Positions 17,489 through 26,009 of a stretch of DNA of 64,000 nucleotides are shown here, piece after piece. The number at the start of each line of letters is the position of its first letter. The stretch's first letter is position 1. The stretch comes from Gracilibacillus salitolerans (GTDB taxonomy: Bacteria > Bacillota > Bacilli > Bacillales > Amphibacillaceae), in contig NZ_CP045915.1 in NCBI RefSeq assembly GCF_009650095.1, positions 2,852,001 through 2,916,000 on the forward strand. Direction: 5' to 3'. A program made the translations under genes and the position numbers. Under the pieces are notes generated by a model that was not told where the DNA came from, did no database searches, and saw nothing but the letters and a program-made list of their open reading frames with translations.

Positions 17489-17793
17489 TATATCGCCTCT
17501 TTACTTTCCTATAAATTACAACATGTACATGATACAATAGCTGTTAATTCAATTCCAGTTTTGGATCTTGAGAAAAACAGGAATTATACATATGTTTACA
17601 TTCCACGAAATGTTTATAATATCTATTTATGATTAAACAATAGATGAAACCGAGCTCACCATATCTAATGTTTAAAAATAAAATAGAGAAAGCGCTCTTT
17701 AATATTTTATAATTTTCGAAACAAATGATTTCTTTTATGTAGTTTTTTGGTGTAAGATATTTATCTGTATAGTTAGAAAGTGAAGGGATTATT
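17489..17793. other. Divergent intergenic region
   Basis: About 305 nt between the patatin and MFS genes, with no ORF. AGAAAGCGCTCTTT near 17688-17701 is palindromic and vaguely cre-like, but departs from the consensus. No clear promoter pair is seen. Confidence 0.4.
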
Positions 17794-18951
17794 ATGGAAA
17801 AAAATCGATTTCGTTTTTGGATATTAGTTAGTATTGTCGCTGTTTCTGGTTTTAGTCAAGGCATGCTTCTGCCATTAATAGCAGTCATTTTTGAAAGTAG
17901 TGGTGTGTCTTCTTTTTTAAACGGATTAAATGCGACGGGGTTATATATTGGTATCCTGTTAGCTTCCCCTTTCATGGAGCAGCCGTTAAGGAAATTCGGC
18001 TACAAACCACTTATTATAACAGGTGGACTACTAGTATTGGTTTCTCTAGCATTGTTTCCTTTATGGCAAACTTTTTGGTTTTGGTTTTTCTTACGCTTAC
18101 TAATTGGAATCGGTGATCATGCACTTAATTTCGGTGCCCAAACGTGGATTACTGCATTCTCACCAGAGACTAAAAGAGGAAGAAACATTGCCGTTTATGG
18201 TTTGTTTTTCGGGATTGGCTTTGCCGTCGGGCCATTAATGGTGCCGCTTGTTAACATTAATGAAAGCTTACCATTCATTCTCGCATCAGGATTAAGTCTT
18301 ATTGGTTGGCTATTTTTATTTGCACTTAGGAATGAGTTACCGGAACAAGATATGCAGATGAGTTCTTTCAAAAATACGTTCAAACGGTTTGCACAAGCAT
18401 GGAAATATGCATGGGTTGCTTTTTTACCACCCTTTGCTTATGGATTTTTAGAAACGTCGCTCAATGGGAATTTTCCTGTCTATGCACTTCGAATCGGGAT
18501 AGAGGTAGAAAATGTATCCGCATTATTATTTGCCTTCGCAATCGGAGCGATTGTCTTTCAACTGCCACTGGGCATGTTGAGTGACAAATTAGGACGAAAA
18601 AAAATATTAACAGCTGTACTGCTGTTAGGATTTATCTGTTTCTCTGCAGCGGGATTCTTAGAGCATTCATTCTATGGATTATTTATCTGTTTATTTCTGG
18701 TGGGAATGTTTGTCGGATCGATGTTTTCTTTAGGAATTACCTATATGACCGATCTGACTCCAAAAGAGTTATTACCAACTGGCAACCTGCTGTGTGGTGT
18801 GTTTTTTAGCTTTGGAAGCTTGATTGGTCCATCTGCTGGAGGATTGTTCATCCAATTCGCACCATCGGTAAGCTTTTTCTATTTGATTAGCACTTTATTC
18901 TTAATTATTTTCGCAATCATATTAGGAAATGAAAAAAGGAGACAGCGTTAA
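17794..18951 (+). CDS. Major facilitator superfamily transporter (YfkF-like)
   Basis: 385 residues with twelve hydrophobic spans in two six-span halves. The loop 8-9 motif GMLSDKLGRKK (about residue 263) is the classical MFS signature. The first half has a QPLRKFGYK loop at the same place. Overall order and N-terminus resemble B. subtilis YfkF, an uncharacterised efflux-type carrier. The start ATG follows GAAGGG. Substrate not deducible. Confidence 0.85.
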   Translation: MEKNRFRFWILVSIVAVSGFSQGMLLPLIAVIFESSGVSSFLNGLNATGLYIGILLASPFMEQPLRKFGYKPLIITGGLLVLVSLALFPLWQTFWFWFFLRLLIGIGDHALNFGAQTWITAFSPETKRGRNIAVYGLFFGIGFAVGPLMVPLVNINESLPFILASGLSLIGWLFLFALRNELPEQDMQMSSFKNTFKRFAQAWKYAWVAFLPPFAYGFLETSLNGNFPVYALRIGIEVENVSALLFAFAIGAIVFQLPLGMLSDKLGRKKILTAVLLLGFICFSAAGFLEHSFYGLFICLFLVGMFVGSMFSLGITYMTDLTPKELLPTGNLLCGVFFSFGSLIGPSAGGLFIQFAPSVSFFYLISTLFLIIFAIILGNEKRRQR

Positions 18952-19011
18952 TTCTGATTTCATTTTAGCTCATCGTTCAAAATCCAAAATTAAAGATTCA
19001 TGTTCGTTGAT

Positions 19012-19060
19012 AATAGACCTCCCTCACTGATTTCACCTGTAACTAAGGAGGTCTATTTTT
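19012..19060 (+). terminator. Terminator after the MFS gene
   Basis: AATAGACCTCC - 24 nt - GGAGGTCTATT followed by TTT. The same ATAGACCTC/GAGGTCTAT arms form the shared stem of the type I toxin module at 15705-15738. Confidence 0.75.
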
Positions 19061-19074
19061 ACGAAAATATCTAG

Positions 19075-19788
19075 TTACTTTTTTGGTAACGGGCACACTT
19101 GACAGTAAGTTAAGGCTTCTTTCTTTTTTTCCAATTTATGAAATAAGCAGCAAGTTTCACGACAAGGGTTATTTTCTAACTCCTGGCCTATTTTTATATA
19201 ATGACTAATCGGATTTTCTTTTAAGCCAAAAATAGCGCCATTTGCATTGTTTAAATAGAAAAAATCCTGATAGATTTGTTTTTTTTGCCTGTCCGTCAAA
19301 TCTTGTGCTAATAATTTCTGATAAACAGAATTTATCCGGACAGCCACATTCTCCCATAACACAGAGGATTTGATCTTCGTTACTTTTTGCAGTACCTCAA
19401 ACAATGGTTTGATTTGTTCCGCAAATAACTGACGGAATAGCTTTTCGTATTGCTTCTCCCTCATTTCATCATTAATCTGTAGTACATGGATGTCATCTAA
19501 TGGAATTTGTAACGTATGATCATCCCCATATACTACCTTATCGACAGTTAAACAAAGGACTATTTGATAGTGAACAAGGCTAAATAGAGTAGAAGATACA
19601 ACCATTTGCGCATAACGCTTGGCAAACATGGAAGCAGCTACTACGATATGTGGTGCATGCCAATTCTTCATTTGTTGTTGCAAGAATTGTTGACAGATGG
19701 GTTCTTGTAATAAATCCTTAACCGGCACACCGTTCATCACATTGTACTCTATTTTAAAGTTTCTTAAATCATATATAAGTTTCTCCAT
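19075..19788 (-). CDS. FhuF-like [2Fe-2S] siderophore-iron reductase
   Basis: 237 residues. The C-terminus carries CC-(10)-...-C-(2)-C: RETCCLFHKL followed by YCQVCPLPKK, the four-cysteine site that binds a [2Fe-2S] cluster in FhuF-type ferric reductases. The rest is a helical siderophore-binding-like domain. FhuF reduces Fe(III) bound to hydroxamate siderophores in the cytoplasm to release iron. It is the last gene behind a lipoprotein and two permeases on the same strand and probably shares their Fur control. Confidence 0.82.
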   Translation of the reverse strand: MEKLIYDLRNFKIEYNVMNGVPVKDLLQEPICQQFLQQQMKNWHAPHIVVAASMFAKRYAQMVVSSTLFSLVHYQIVLCLTVDKVVYGDDHTLQIPLDDIHVLQINDEMREKQYEKLFRQLFAEQIKPLFEVLQKVTKIKSSVLWENVAVRINSVYQKLLAQDLTDRQKKQIYQDFFYLNNANGAIFGLKENPISHYIKIGQELENNPCRETCCLFHKLEKKKEALTYCQVCPLPKK

Positions 19789-19824
19789 ATCTTACACCAC
19801 TCTCTTACATATTTTCGTTAACCA

Positions 19825-20835
19825 TTAGATATGTCGATTCCGATAAAGTAAATATATAAAAAAAGGAGCACCAATCCCTGCAGTCAACACACCAGCAGGT
19901 ATATCTAATGGTAAAAAAGCAGTGCGAGCAATCAAATCTGCAATCATCACCATTAGACCACCCACTAATGCTGCTATTGGCACAAGGGAATGAAAGGTGA
20001 AACCCACAAGCTTCTTTGCAATATGCGGTGCAATGAGACCTATAAAGCCGATTCCTCCAGCAAAGGCAACTGCTGAACCAGCTAAAGCAACACTAATAAA
20101 CAATAAGGTAAATCGTATTAGCTGAACATTGACTCCCAAACTTGTAGCAAGCGAATCGCCTAACTCTAACACACCAATAGTCTTGGCTAATAAAAAAGTA
20201 AGTGGTATAAAAATTAACACCCATGGGAGTAATCCATATACATCTTGTTCCGTTGCCCCATATAAACTGCCCGTTAACCATAGGTATGCCTTTGTCGTAA
20301 CAGTTGTTTCGCTAACCACAATTAATAAGGTGATAACTGCATTCATCGCCGCAGATACTCCAATTCCAATTAATACAAGTCGTATAGGGGTCACTCCATT
20401 ATTCCATGCCAGTCCATAGACAATAATCGCAATAGACATAGCACCAAGAATGGCCGCTAAAGGTAACCAATGAATCGAAATAGTACCCATTATATAAACG
20501 ATAAAAAGCATGGCTCCTACAGAACCACCAGCTGTAATCCCAATAATGTCTGGAGATGCCAAAGGATTGCGAATTATCGATTGTAAGATCAAGCCTGAGA
20601 CACTTAATGCAGCACCTACTAAGAAAGCAAGTAATAGCCTTGGAAGCCTCAGTACATTAATGGTGAATTCATATTCTCCATCTGCTAATCCTAGTAAATA
20701 TTTTAAGATTTCTGGAACTGGTATGTAAGAACTACCTATCGACAGACTCATAATCGTGACAATAAGCAGTAAAAAACACAATAGAATATATACCGCTATC
20801 GTATTTTGGTAAATTGAATGAAGGATCTGTTTCAT
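19825..20835 (-). CDS. yfhA: Iron-siderophore ABC permease (FecCD family, YfhA-like)
   Basis: 336 residues from the ATG at 20835, one nucleotide after the stop of the previous permease; the frame extends 16 codons further into that gene without a better start. About nine to ten membrane spans. The FecCD hallmarks GASLSVSGLILQSIIRNPLA..P and GGIGFIGLIAPHIAKKL are intact. It forms the membrane heterodimer with the upstream permease. B. subtilis YfiZ/YfhA take up schizokinen-type siderophores and borrow the ATPase YusV. No ATPase gene is present here either. Confidence 0.88.
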   Translation of the reverse strand: MKQILHSIYQNTIAVYILLCFLLLIVTIMSLSIGSSYIPVPEILKYLLGLADGEYEFTINVLRLPRLLLAFLVGAALSVSGLILQSIIRNPLASPDIIGITAGGSVGAMLFIVYIMGTISIHWLPLAAILGAMSIAIIVYGLAWNNGVTPIRLVLIGIGVSAAMNAVITLLIVVSETTVTTKAYLWLTGSLYGATEQDVYGLLPWVLIFIPLTFLLAKTIGVLELGDSLATSLGVNVQLIRFTLLFISVALAGSAVAFAGGIGFIGLIAPHIAKKLVGFTFHSLVPIAALVGGLMVMIADLIARTAFLPLDIPAGVLTAGIGAPFFIYLLYRNRHI

Positions 20836-20836
20836 A

Positions 20837-21844
20837 TCAGGATAGCCCCCTGCGTGCAATATAAATAAAGAATGGTGTACCAATCAATGCTGTCATCACA
20901 CCTACGGGAACTTCTTGAGGCATAATCAAAAAACGAGCAACTACATCTGCCAACAATAATAACCCTGCTCCTATAAACGCACTAACTGGAAGTATCCAGC
21001 GATAATCAGGACCTACTAAACCTCTTACCATATGTGGAACAATTAATCCTATAAAACCAATCGAACCTCCAATAGCTACAGATCCACCTGCTAATAACAC
21101 GACTACCACACCAATCAAAATCTTTAATAAGATGATTTTTTGGCCTAGCCCTTTTGCCACATCTTCTCCAGACAAAAGAATATTGATTGAGCCCCCTAAC
21201 AAAAGTGCTAGCAATACACCGCAAAGGATAAAAGGAAAAATAGGTAAGAGCATATCCATACTTCTACCCGCAACAGATCCAGCTAACCAAAATAAAATGC
21301 TTTGAATTCTTTGTTCATCAATAACAAGCAATGCTTGTGTAAAGGAAACGAACAATGCCGAGACAGCTGCACCGGAAAGTACAATTCTAATGGGAGAGAG
21401 TCCTCTAGTTCCAATCGTTCCTAAAAAATACACACATAATGCTGCAATGGCTGCACCAATAAAGGCTATCCACATGTAGTGCACTAAGGAATCCACCGAA
21501 AAGAGAGTAATAGCTAATACAATAAAGAAGATAGCTCCTGCGTTAATACCGAGTATATCTGGTGCTGCTAGCGGATTACGAGTGAGTGCCTGCATCATAG
21601 CTCCAGCCATTGCTAGACTAGTCCCTATTACGGTTGCTATAACTGCTCGTGTTAAACGTGATGTCACCACAATAATATGCTCTGTTACAGATTCATCATA
21701 ATAAAAAATAGCATCAAGTGTAGTAGACAAAGCAATCTGCCTCTGACCAAGTGAAATACTTAATATAAATGCTACAATAAAAATTAAAAAACTAACGATA
21801 AACACTATCCATTTTTGTTTTGTCTTTTTCGGGGTAATTTGCAT
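20837..21844 (-). CDS. yfiZ: Iron-siderophore ABC permease (FecCD family, YfiZ-like)
   Basis: 335 residues, about ten spans. It has the FecCD segments GTSLAMAGAMMQALTRNPLA and IGGSIGFIGLIVPHMVRGL, the latter contacting the ATPase. It lies between the lipoprotein gene and the second permease gene and is probably cotranscribed from the Fur-regulated promoter near 22980. Substrate assignment follows gene order like B. subtilis yfiY-yfiZ-yfhA and is inferred. Confidence 0.88.
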   Translation of the reverse strand: MQITPKKTKQKWIVFIVSFLIFIVAFILSISLGQRQIALSTTLDAIFYYDESVTEHIIVVTSRLTRAVIATVIGTSLAMAGAMMQALTRNPLAAPDILGINAGAIFFIVLAITLFSVDSLVHYMWIAFIGAAIAALCVYFLGTIGTRGLSPIRIVLSGAAVSALFVSFTQALLVIDEQRIQSILFWLAGSVAGRSMDMLLPIFPFILCGVLLALLLGGSINILLSGEDVAKGLGQKIILLKILIGVVVVLLAGGSVAIGGSIGFIGLIVPHMVRGLVGPDYRWILPVSAFIGAGLLLLADVVARFLIMPQEVPVGVMTALIGTPFFIYIARRGLS

Positions 21845-21945
21845 TCAACTAACTCCTTACACGTTCTGATACATTACAACAAATAGAAAAAGAAGCTATC
21901 CTAAAAGAATAGCGATTTACAGATAAATGAGTTTAACTCCTTATC

Positions 21946-22953
21946 CTATTCTTGTATCTCTAAACGATCAGATATGTCATCTAACATTAAGTTAGCGGCA
22001 ATAATCCCCCCACCCATATTCCAAATGACTTCGTCTACACGATGGATTTGATCGGTTTTTGCAGCATCAAGTTCATCCCATAATGGATGCTCTGTCCATT
22101 CTTGATACGTTTTTTGTACCGCTTCCTCATCATCCATAAACAAATAGAAAACATCAGCATTCATTTCTGTAATGCTTTCTTTATCTGTTAGTTTCAAGAC
22201 TGCTTGAGAGTCATCAGTAAGCTCTTTTGGTCCTTCGAATCCTAATTCATCCAAAATTGAGCCAGCAAATCCTGTCACATAAATTCGGGCGTGATCTGCT
22301 CGAAAATTTAAAACGGATACATGGTATGGCCATTGATCACCGTATGTAGTTTCTAATTTATCCTGTAAATTCGCCACTCTGTCATCCCATGCATTTAAAA
22401 GTTCGGATGCTTTATCTTCTTCCATCATAGCTTCACCCATCAATTCAACTGTCTCTTTAAATTCAAAAACGGTTTCATGCATAACAGTAGGAGCAATTGC
22501 TGATAATTGATCATAAATTTCTTCGTGTCTTAATTGAGATGCAATAATAAGATCTGGATCCAACTGATGAATTTCTTCCAAATTCGGCTGTGTCTCTTGC
22601 CCTACAATAGGTATATCTTTTAAATCGTCTCTTAAATATTCATATATTGGTTGTTCACGCCATGACTCTACAATTCCAACAGGCGTGATACCAAACGCTA
22701 CTGCAGCATCTGTTGCCCCTTGATATAAAGTCACAATTCGTTCAGGCTTTTCTTCGATCGTAGTTGTTCCCAGCGCATGAGATACTTCTAATGGTTCCTG
22801 ATTCTCTGTTTCCTGGCCCCCTCCATTGCTTTCTTCATCTTGTTCCTCAGCAGATGTTTGTTCATCAGATTGCCCACAACCAATTAATACGAAAAACATG
22901 AATAAACACAGAATTCCAATAAAAAACGTGGACTTTGAATGTGTATACTTCAT
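21946..22953 (-). CDS. yfiY: Siderophore-binding lipoprotein (YfiY-like)
   Basis: 335 residues. The signal peptide ends in a lipobox (LIGC, Cys26), so it is a membrane-anchored lipoprotein outside the cell. An acidic Glu/Gln linker follows, then a helical-backbone periplasmic-binding fold: ERIVTLYQGATDAAVAFGI...and later LDPDLIIASQL. The start ATG follows AAAGGAGGA. A perfect 19-bp Fur box lies 26 nt upstream of the start. The gene leads the siderophore uptake operon with two FecCD permeases and a FhuF-like reductase. Confidence 0.9.
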   Translation of the reverse strand: MKYTHSKSTFFIGILCLFMFFVLIGCGQSDEQTSAEEQDEESNGGGQETENQEPLEVSHALGTTTIEEKPERIVTLYQGATDAAVAFGITPVGIVESWREQPIYEYLRDDLKDIPIVGQETQPNLEEIHQLDPDLIIASQLRHEEIYDQLSAIAPTVMHETVFEFKETVELMGEAMMEEDKASELLNAWDDRVANLQDKLETTYGDQWPYHVSVLNFRADHARIYVTGFAGSILDELGFEGPKELTDDSQAVLKLTDKESITEMNADVFYLFMDDEEAVQKTYQEWTEHPLWDELDAAKTDQIHRVDEVIWNMGGGIIAANLMLDDISDRLEIQE

Positions 22954-22978
22954 ATGTACACTTCCTCCTTTTGTTAAT

Positions 22979-22997
22979 ATTGATAATCATTATCAAT
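22979..22997. promoter_or_regulatory. Fur box
   Basis: ATTGATAATCATTATCAAT is a perfect palindrome around one base and matches the Fur consensus. It lies upstream of the siderophore-binding lipoprotein gene and predicts iron repression of the operon. Confidence 0.92.
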
Positions 22998-23031
22998 TAA
23001 GTAGTATATACTACCTTTCTCATAAAAACAA

Positions 23032-23062
23032 CCCCTAATTGAAAACAAATTTCAATTAGGGG
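23032..23062 (-). terminator. Terminator-like hairpin
   Basis: CCCCTAATTGAAA - 5 nt - TTTCAATTAGGGG, followed on the minus strand by TTGTTTTT. It covers the stop codon of a short minus-strand coding remnant and insulates the siderophore promoter. Confidence 0.6.
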
Positions 23063-23175
23063 TCGTTGCCAAATCGAATAGAATCACACCACTTAGACTT
23101 CTGATCCTTGATCCCACTACACTTTTTCCGCAGTGTCTGCAAGAAATCAAAAATGTACTTTAATCCACCTTCATT
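23056..23175 (-). pseudogene. Short coding remnant, possibly 3' end of a transposase
   Basis: About 38 codons of credible protein (ending CSGIKDQKSKWCDSIRFGND plus P and a TAA) with no start or ribosome binding site. The stop is embedded in a hairpin. The Trp/Cys/Lys-rich tail reads like the C-terminus of a mobile-element protein, but this is an impression, not a match. The upstream part is lost, replaced by the YjcZ region. Confidence 0.3.
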
Positions 23176-23265
23176 CACCCATTCGTATAAAATATATTTG
23201 CATATATTATTAACACAAGAATCAATATTGATTTTGTTAAATTCACAAAAAGGAGGAGAATATGT

Positions 23266-23358
23266 ATGTCTGGCTATGATCACGGAGGCGGTTTTGCGCT
23301 TATCGTCGTTTTATTTATCCTTCTAATCATTATAGGAGCTAGTTTTGTGAAATATTAA
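23266..23358 (+). CDS. YjcZ family sporulation peptide
   Basis: 30 residues: MSGYDHGGGF followed by a single hydrophobic helix and a VKY end. Gly-rich N-terminus plus one membrane span is the hallmark of YjcZ/SscA-like small spore proteins. The ATG at 23266 follows AGGAGGA; an ATG four nt earlier is out of frame. CATATATTA upstream (about 23202) could be a SigK -10, but no convincing -35 is seen. Probably assembled in the spore coat or outer membrane during sporulation. Confidence 0.85.
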   Translation: MSGYDHGGGFALIVVLFILLIIIGASFVKY

Positions 23359-23421
23359 CAAATTATCGCTCTCTGCACACCCGATTTCAAAAAGAAAATA
23401 TTATTCAAGATATTTCATGCT

Positions 23422-23450
23422 AAAAAAATGCCTCTATATAAGAGGCATTT
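23422..23450 (-). terminator. Rho-independent terminator
   Basis: AAATGCCTCT - loop - AGAGGCATTT followed by a T run on the minus strand, downstream of the 121-residue His/Gln-rich protein gene. Confidence 0.8.
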
Positions 23451-23487
23451 AACACATTTTTTAATATTATCCAAAATACAGTAGGAA

Positions 23488-23853
23488 CTAATAATAATAT
23501 GGGAAAAACAAACTGCGTAGTAGGAAGAATGGAAGTCTGCGTCGTCTAAAACGACGAAATCTTCTAGGAAAATAACCGTAACCATAACCATATTGACGTT
23601 CTGCTTCGTCTCCTCTTTCCATATCTCCAAATGGAATGAGTATGATTACACCGTCGTCATCCATGTCTTCTATAATTCCCTCGAATGTTTCTCCTTCTGT
23701 TGTTTGGAATTGCATAAAATACAAATGGTAATTTTTACACATTTCATGCATCTGTTTTTGTTGATGGTTATAATCCATTTGTTGATGCTCCATCATTTGA
23801 CCATAAGGTTGTTGATGGTGCGGATTATATTGATGTGGTCTCTCTTGATACAT
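23488..23853 (-). CDS. Small protein with His/Gln-rich head, SM-like core and Arg/Tyr tail
   Basis: 121 residues. Residues 1-38 are rich in His, Gln, Tyr and Met. Residues 40-80 (HLYFMQFQTTEGETFEGIIE...GVIILIPFG) look like a small beta-barrel of LSm type. The C-terminus is Arg/Phe/Tyr-rich (RRFRRFRRRR, ending FPYYY). Such composition is common in Bacillaceae spore-coat or spore-associated proteins, and the neighbouring gene is a sporulation peptide. I do not recognise a named family. Own promoter region and terminator. Confidence 0.7.
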   Translation of the reverse strand: MYQERPHQYNPHHQQPYGQMMEHQQMDYNHQQKQMHEMCKNYHLYFMQFQTTEGETFEGIIEDMDDDGVIILIPFGDMERGDEAERQYGYGYGYFPRRFRRFRRRRLPFFLLRSLFFPYYY

Positions 23854-24073
23854 ACTATCACTCCTATAATGTTATTCATACCTAAAATATTCAACTTATC
23901 TACTTATGTTACAAAAGTCCAGGCAAATTCTTGAATATATCGTTAAAAACTAAGTTCTTCATGCATGCTATGGTTTACATTTAACAAATATAAAGGTATG
24001 AGTATCAAGTTTTATTACACACTATTATTGAAGTAATTATGTAAGACTTTTAAAATAAAGGGAGTCATCTATT

Positions 24074-24751
24074 GTGCTTTTATTTATTGGGCAGATAATT
24101 ATTCTATTTATTATTTATGTTGTAGCTATTCGAATTTTAGGGAAAATCGCATTAGCACAACTTACACCACATGACTTTGGAGCAGTATTTTTTTTAGCAT
24201 ACATACTTTTTGGTTCATTAGAGATAGATGGCATTACCCAAAGTGTTGTTGGAGTTATTACAATCATATTACTTTATTTAACTATTTCAAAATTGAGCCT
24301 TTGGAATAAATTAGATAAACTTCTTATTGGAGATTCAACCTTTTTGGTCAGAGATGGAAAAATAAATATTGATAGCTTACGAAAGAGTCATTTCACATTA
24401 TTAGAATTATTGGCAACCATTCGCAATGCTGGCTATTTTGATATTAGTGAGGTTGATTACGCAATACTCGAACCCAATGGAAAAATTAGTATTTTACCCA
24501 AAAAAGATAAAGTATCTTTAACACCTGGTCATTTAGGGTTAAGTACAGAGGATAGAGGCTTGCCTATTATAGTTATTATGGAAGGAGAAATTCAACACAA
24601 TAACTTATCTATTATGGATAAAAATGAACTTTGGTTAAAAAAGGAACTCATTTCAAAAGGATATGATCAGATTGATAAAATACTTTTTGCCACAGTTAGA
24701 GATAAAGATAATTACCTACAGGTTTATACAGAACAAAAAGATACATATTAA
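24074..24751 (+). CDS. DUF421 membrane protein (YetF-like)
   Basis: 225 residues. Three N-terminal membrane spans with RILGK..LAQLTPHDF between the first two, as in DUF421/YetF proteins. The soluble part holds LLELLATIRNAGYFDISEVDYAILEPNGKI split over two strands and helices, the usual DUF421 domain, then a second alpha-beta unit. Start is a GTG 9 nt after GGGAG. YetF-type proteins are membrane proteins of unclear role, some linked to germination or stress. Monocistronic. Confidence 0.85.
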   Translation: MLLFIGQIIILFIIYVVAIRILGKIALAQLTPHDFGAVFFLAYILFGSLEIDGITQSVVGVITIILLYLTISKLSLWNKLDKLLIGDSTFLVRDGKINIDSLRKSHFTLLELLATIRNAGYFDISEVDYAILEPNGKISILPKKDKVSLTPGHLGLSTEDRGLPIIVIMEGEIQHNNLSIMDKNELWLKKELISKGYDQIDKILFATVRDKDNYLQVYTEQKDTY

Positions 24752-24857
24752 TCAATTGTATTCTCCCTTTCCCCATTAAACCAAGCATAGTTAAAGTAGC
24801 TATATAATGTGGCCTAATAAGTAAATATAGGGTATTCCAAATGTACCGCTATGGCAT

Positions 24858-24994
24858 CTATAAAACCTTCCAGGACATCGATGCTAATAGTCCTCCGATT
24901 ACATAGGTCGCTGCTGTTATTCCATTATAAACAACACTTTTAAGATAGGATATCAATTCTGCATGATGAAGAGCTCCATACATCAAAGTACTCA
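24858..24994 (-). pseudogene. 3' fragment of a small membrane protein interrupted by a repeat element
   Basis: About 44 codons ending LSYLK-type helix and GGLLASMSWKVL before a TAG. The frame runs into the inverted-repeat element at 24997, whose insertion seems to have removed the 5' part. An internal ATG lacks a ribosome binding site. Family not recognised. Confidence 0.3.
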
Positions 24995-24996
24995 AA

Positions 24997-25665
24997 AAAA
25001 GAGGCTGGGACATATCAATTATTTTCCACTTCAAACACGAATGCTTGTAATAAATAAACATGAACAAAAGGAAGATTATGCGCAGTAACTGATGATGTAT
25101 AACTATTGATTAAAGTGGTAATTTTGAAATGAATAATATGCTTAACAATCGCTACGGCTTGCCCACTTCGCTTTCCAGGGGGCGTGTCTTCAGCTAACTT
25201 TGCAAAGAAGATCATGCTGATCCCTCAGGAGTCGAAGTGGACGCCTGCGCTAAATAACATTCTACAACGGATGCAAGTGGTAGAATGTCGACTCTAATTT
25301 CTTGGTTTGTATATGCCATTCTTATAGAAAGTGCAAACAGCTAACGGTCATAACCGTTGTAGAGCAATTTTATAGCGGAGGCCGCCCACTTTCACTCCTG
25401 TGGGACGGTTTTCTCTGAAGATCCACTTTTCCGAGCGATCTTTGCTTGGAAAAGTTAGCTGAAGGGAAAACCCCACGGAAAGAGAAGTGGGCAGCCAGAG
25501 CGGTTGCTTAGCAGTCACAACTTTTCAATATAACCGCAAAAGTTGGTGAACATTTTCCTTCTTTTATGCAATTGAAAAATCCGAATGATAACAAATTCTG
25601 TTCGTAGAATTTGACACATCGTTCGGATTTCACTTTTATCAAATTACTTTTTTCCCAGCCTCTTT
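24997..25665. repeat. Composite 0.67-kb inverted-repeat element (MITE-like)
   Basis: Bounded by inverted ends: AAAAGAGGCTGGGA on the left and TCCCAGCCTCTTT on the right. Inside are two large imperfect palindromes. One at about 25145-25255 has GCCCACTTCG and CGAAGTGGACG arms. One at about 25376-25490 has CCGCCCACTT and AAGTGGGC arms around GGTTTTC/GAAAACC and ACTTTTCC/GGAAAAGT. Smaller stems sit between them (ACATTCTACA/GGTAGAATGT and AACGGTCATAACCGTT). No transposase is encoded. GAGGCTGGGA repeats are common between genes in Firmicutes. The element probably moved as a non-autonomous unit or accumulated from nested hairpin repeats. Confidence 0.7.
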
Positions 25666-25747
25666 CTGTCTTAAGAATAAATACATGTGAAACCAAATAG
25701 GATGTAATTCATTCTAAAAATATGTGTAAAAGTATTTGGTTAGATTG

Positions 25748-25909
25748 TTATTGGCGTAATTCCTCGTCATTCTCTAGCTTTTGAAGATTTCTTTTTTGAT
25801 CACATTTCCAACAAAAAAGTTCACCTTCATGATGAACACCATCTAGAAAGCCATCTTCACAGTAAACCGTTTTATCACATTCTGTACAATGTCCTACTTT
25901 TTCATACAC
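25748..25909 (-). CDS. Small zinc-ribbon protein (53 aa)
   Basis: Starts at a GTG (25909) 9 nt after AAAGGAGG. It contains four cysteines in CTEC...C and CWKC arrangements plus two adjacent histidines, consistent with one zinc ribbon, then a charged helical tail. It is too short for many gene callers. It lies upstream, on the same strand, of a repeat element and may have lost downstream partners. Function unknown. Confidence 0.65.
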   Translation of the reverse strand: MYEKVGHCTECDKTVYCEDGFLDGVHHEGELFCWKCDQKRNLQKLENDEELRQ

Positions 25910-26009
25910 AAGGTAAAGCCTCCTTTTTATGAAAAAAGTTGTTAATTAAGGAAACGATCATTACTCAGTTACATTCTAAATTCCAAATGGCTACTAATAT
26001 ACTCTTTCA

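Noticed and set aside
17688..17701. cre-like palindrome upstream of the MFS gene
   Set aside because: It departs from the TGWAANCGNTNWCA consensus at both ends, so carbon catabolite control is not supported.
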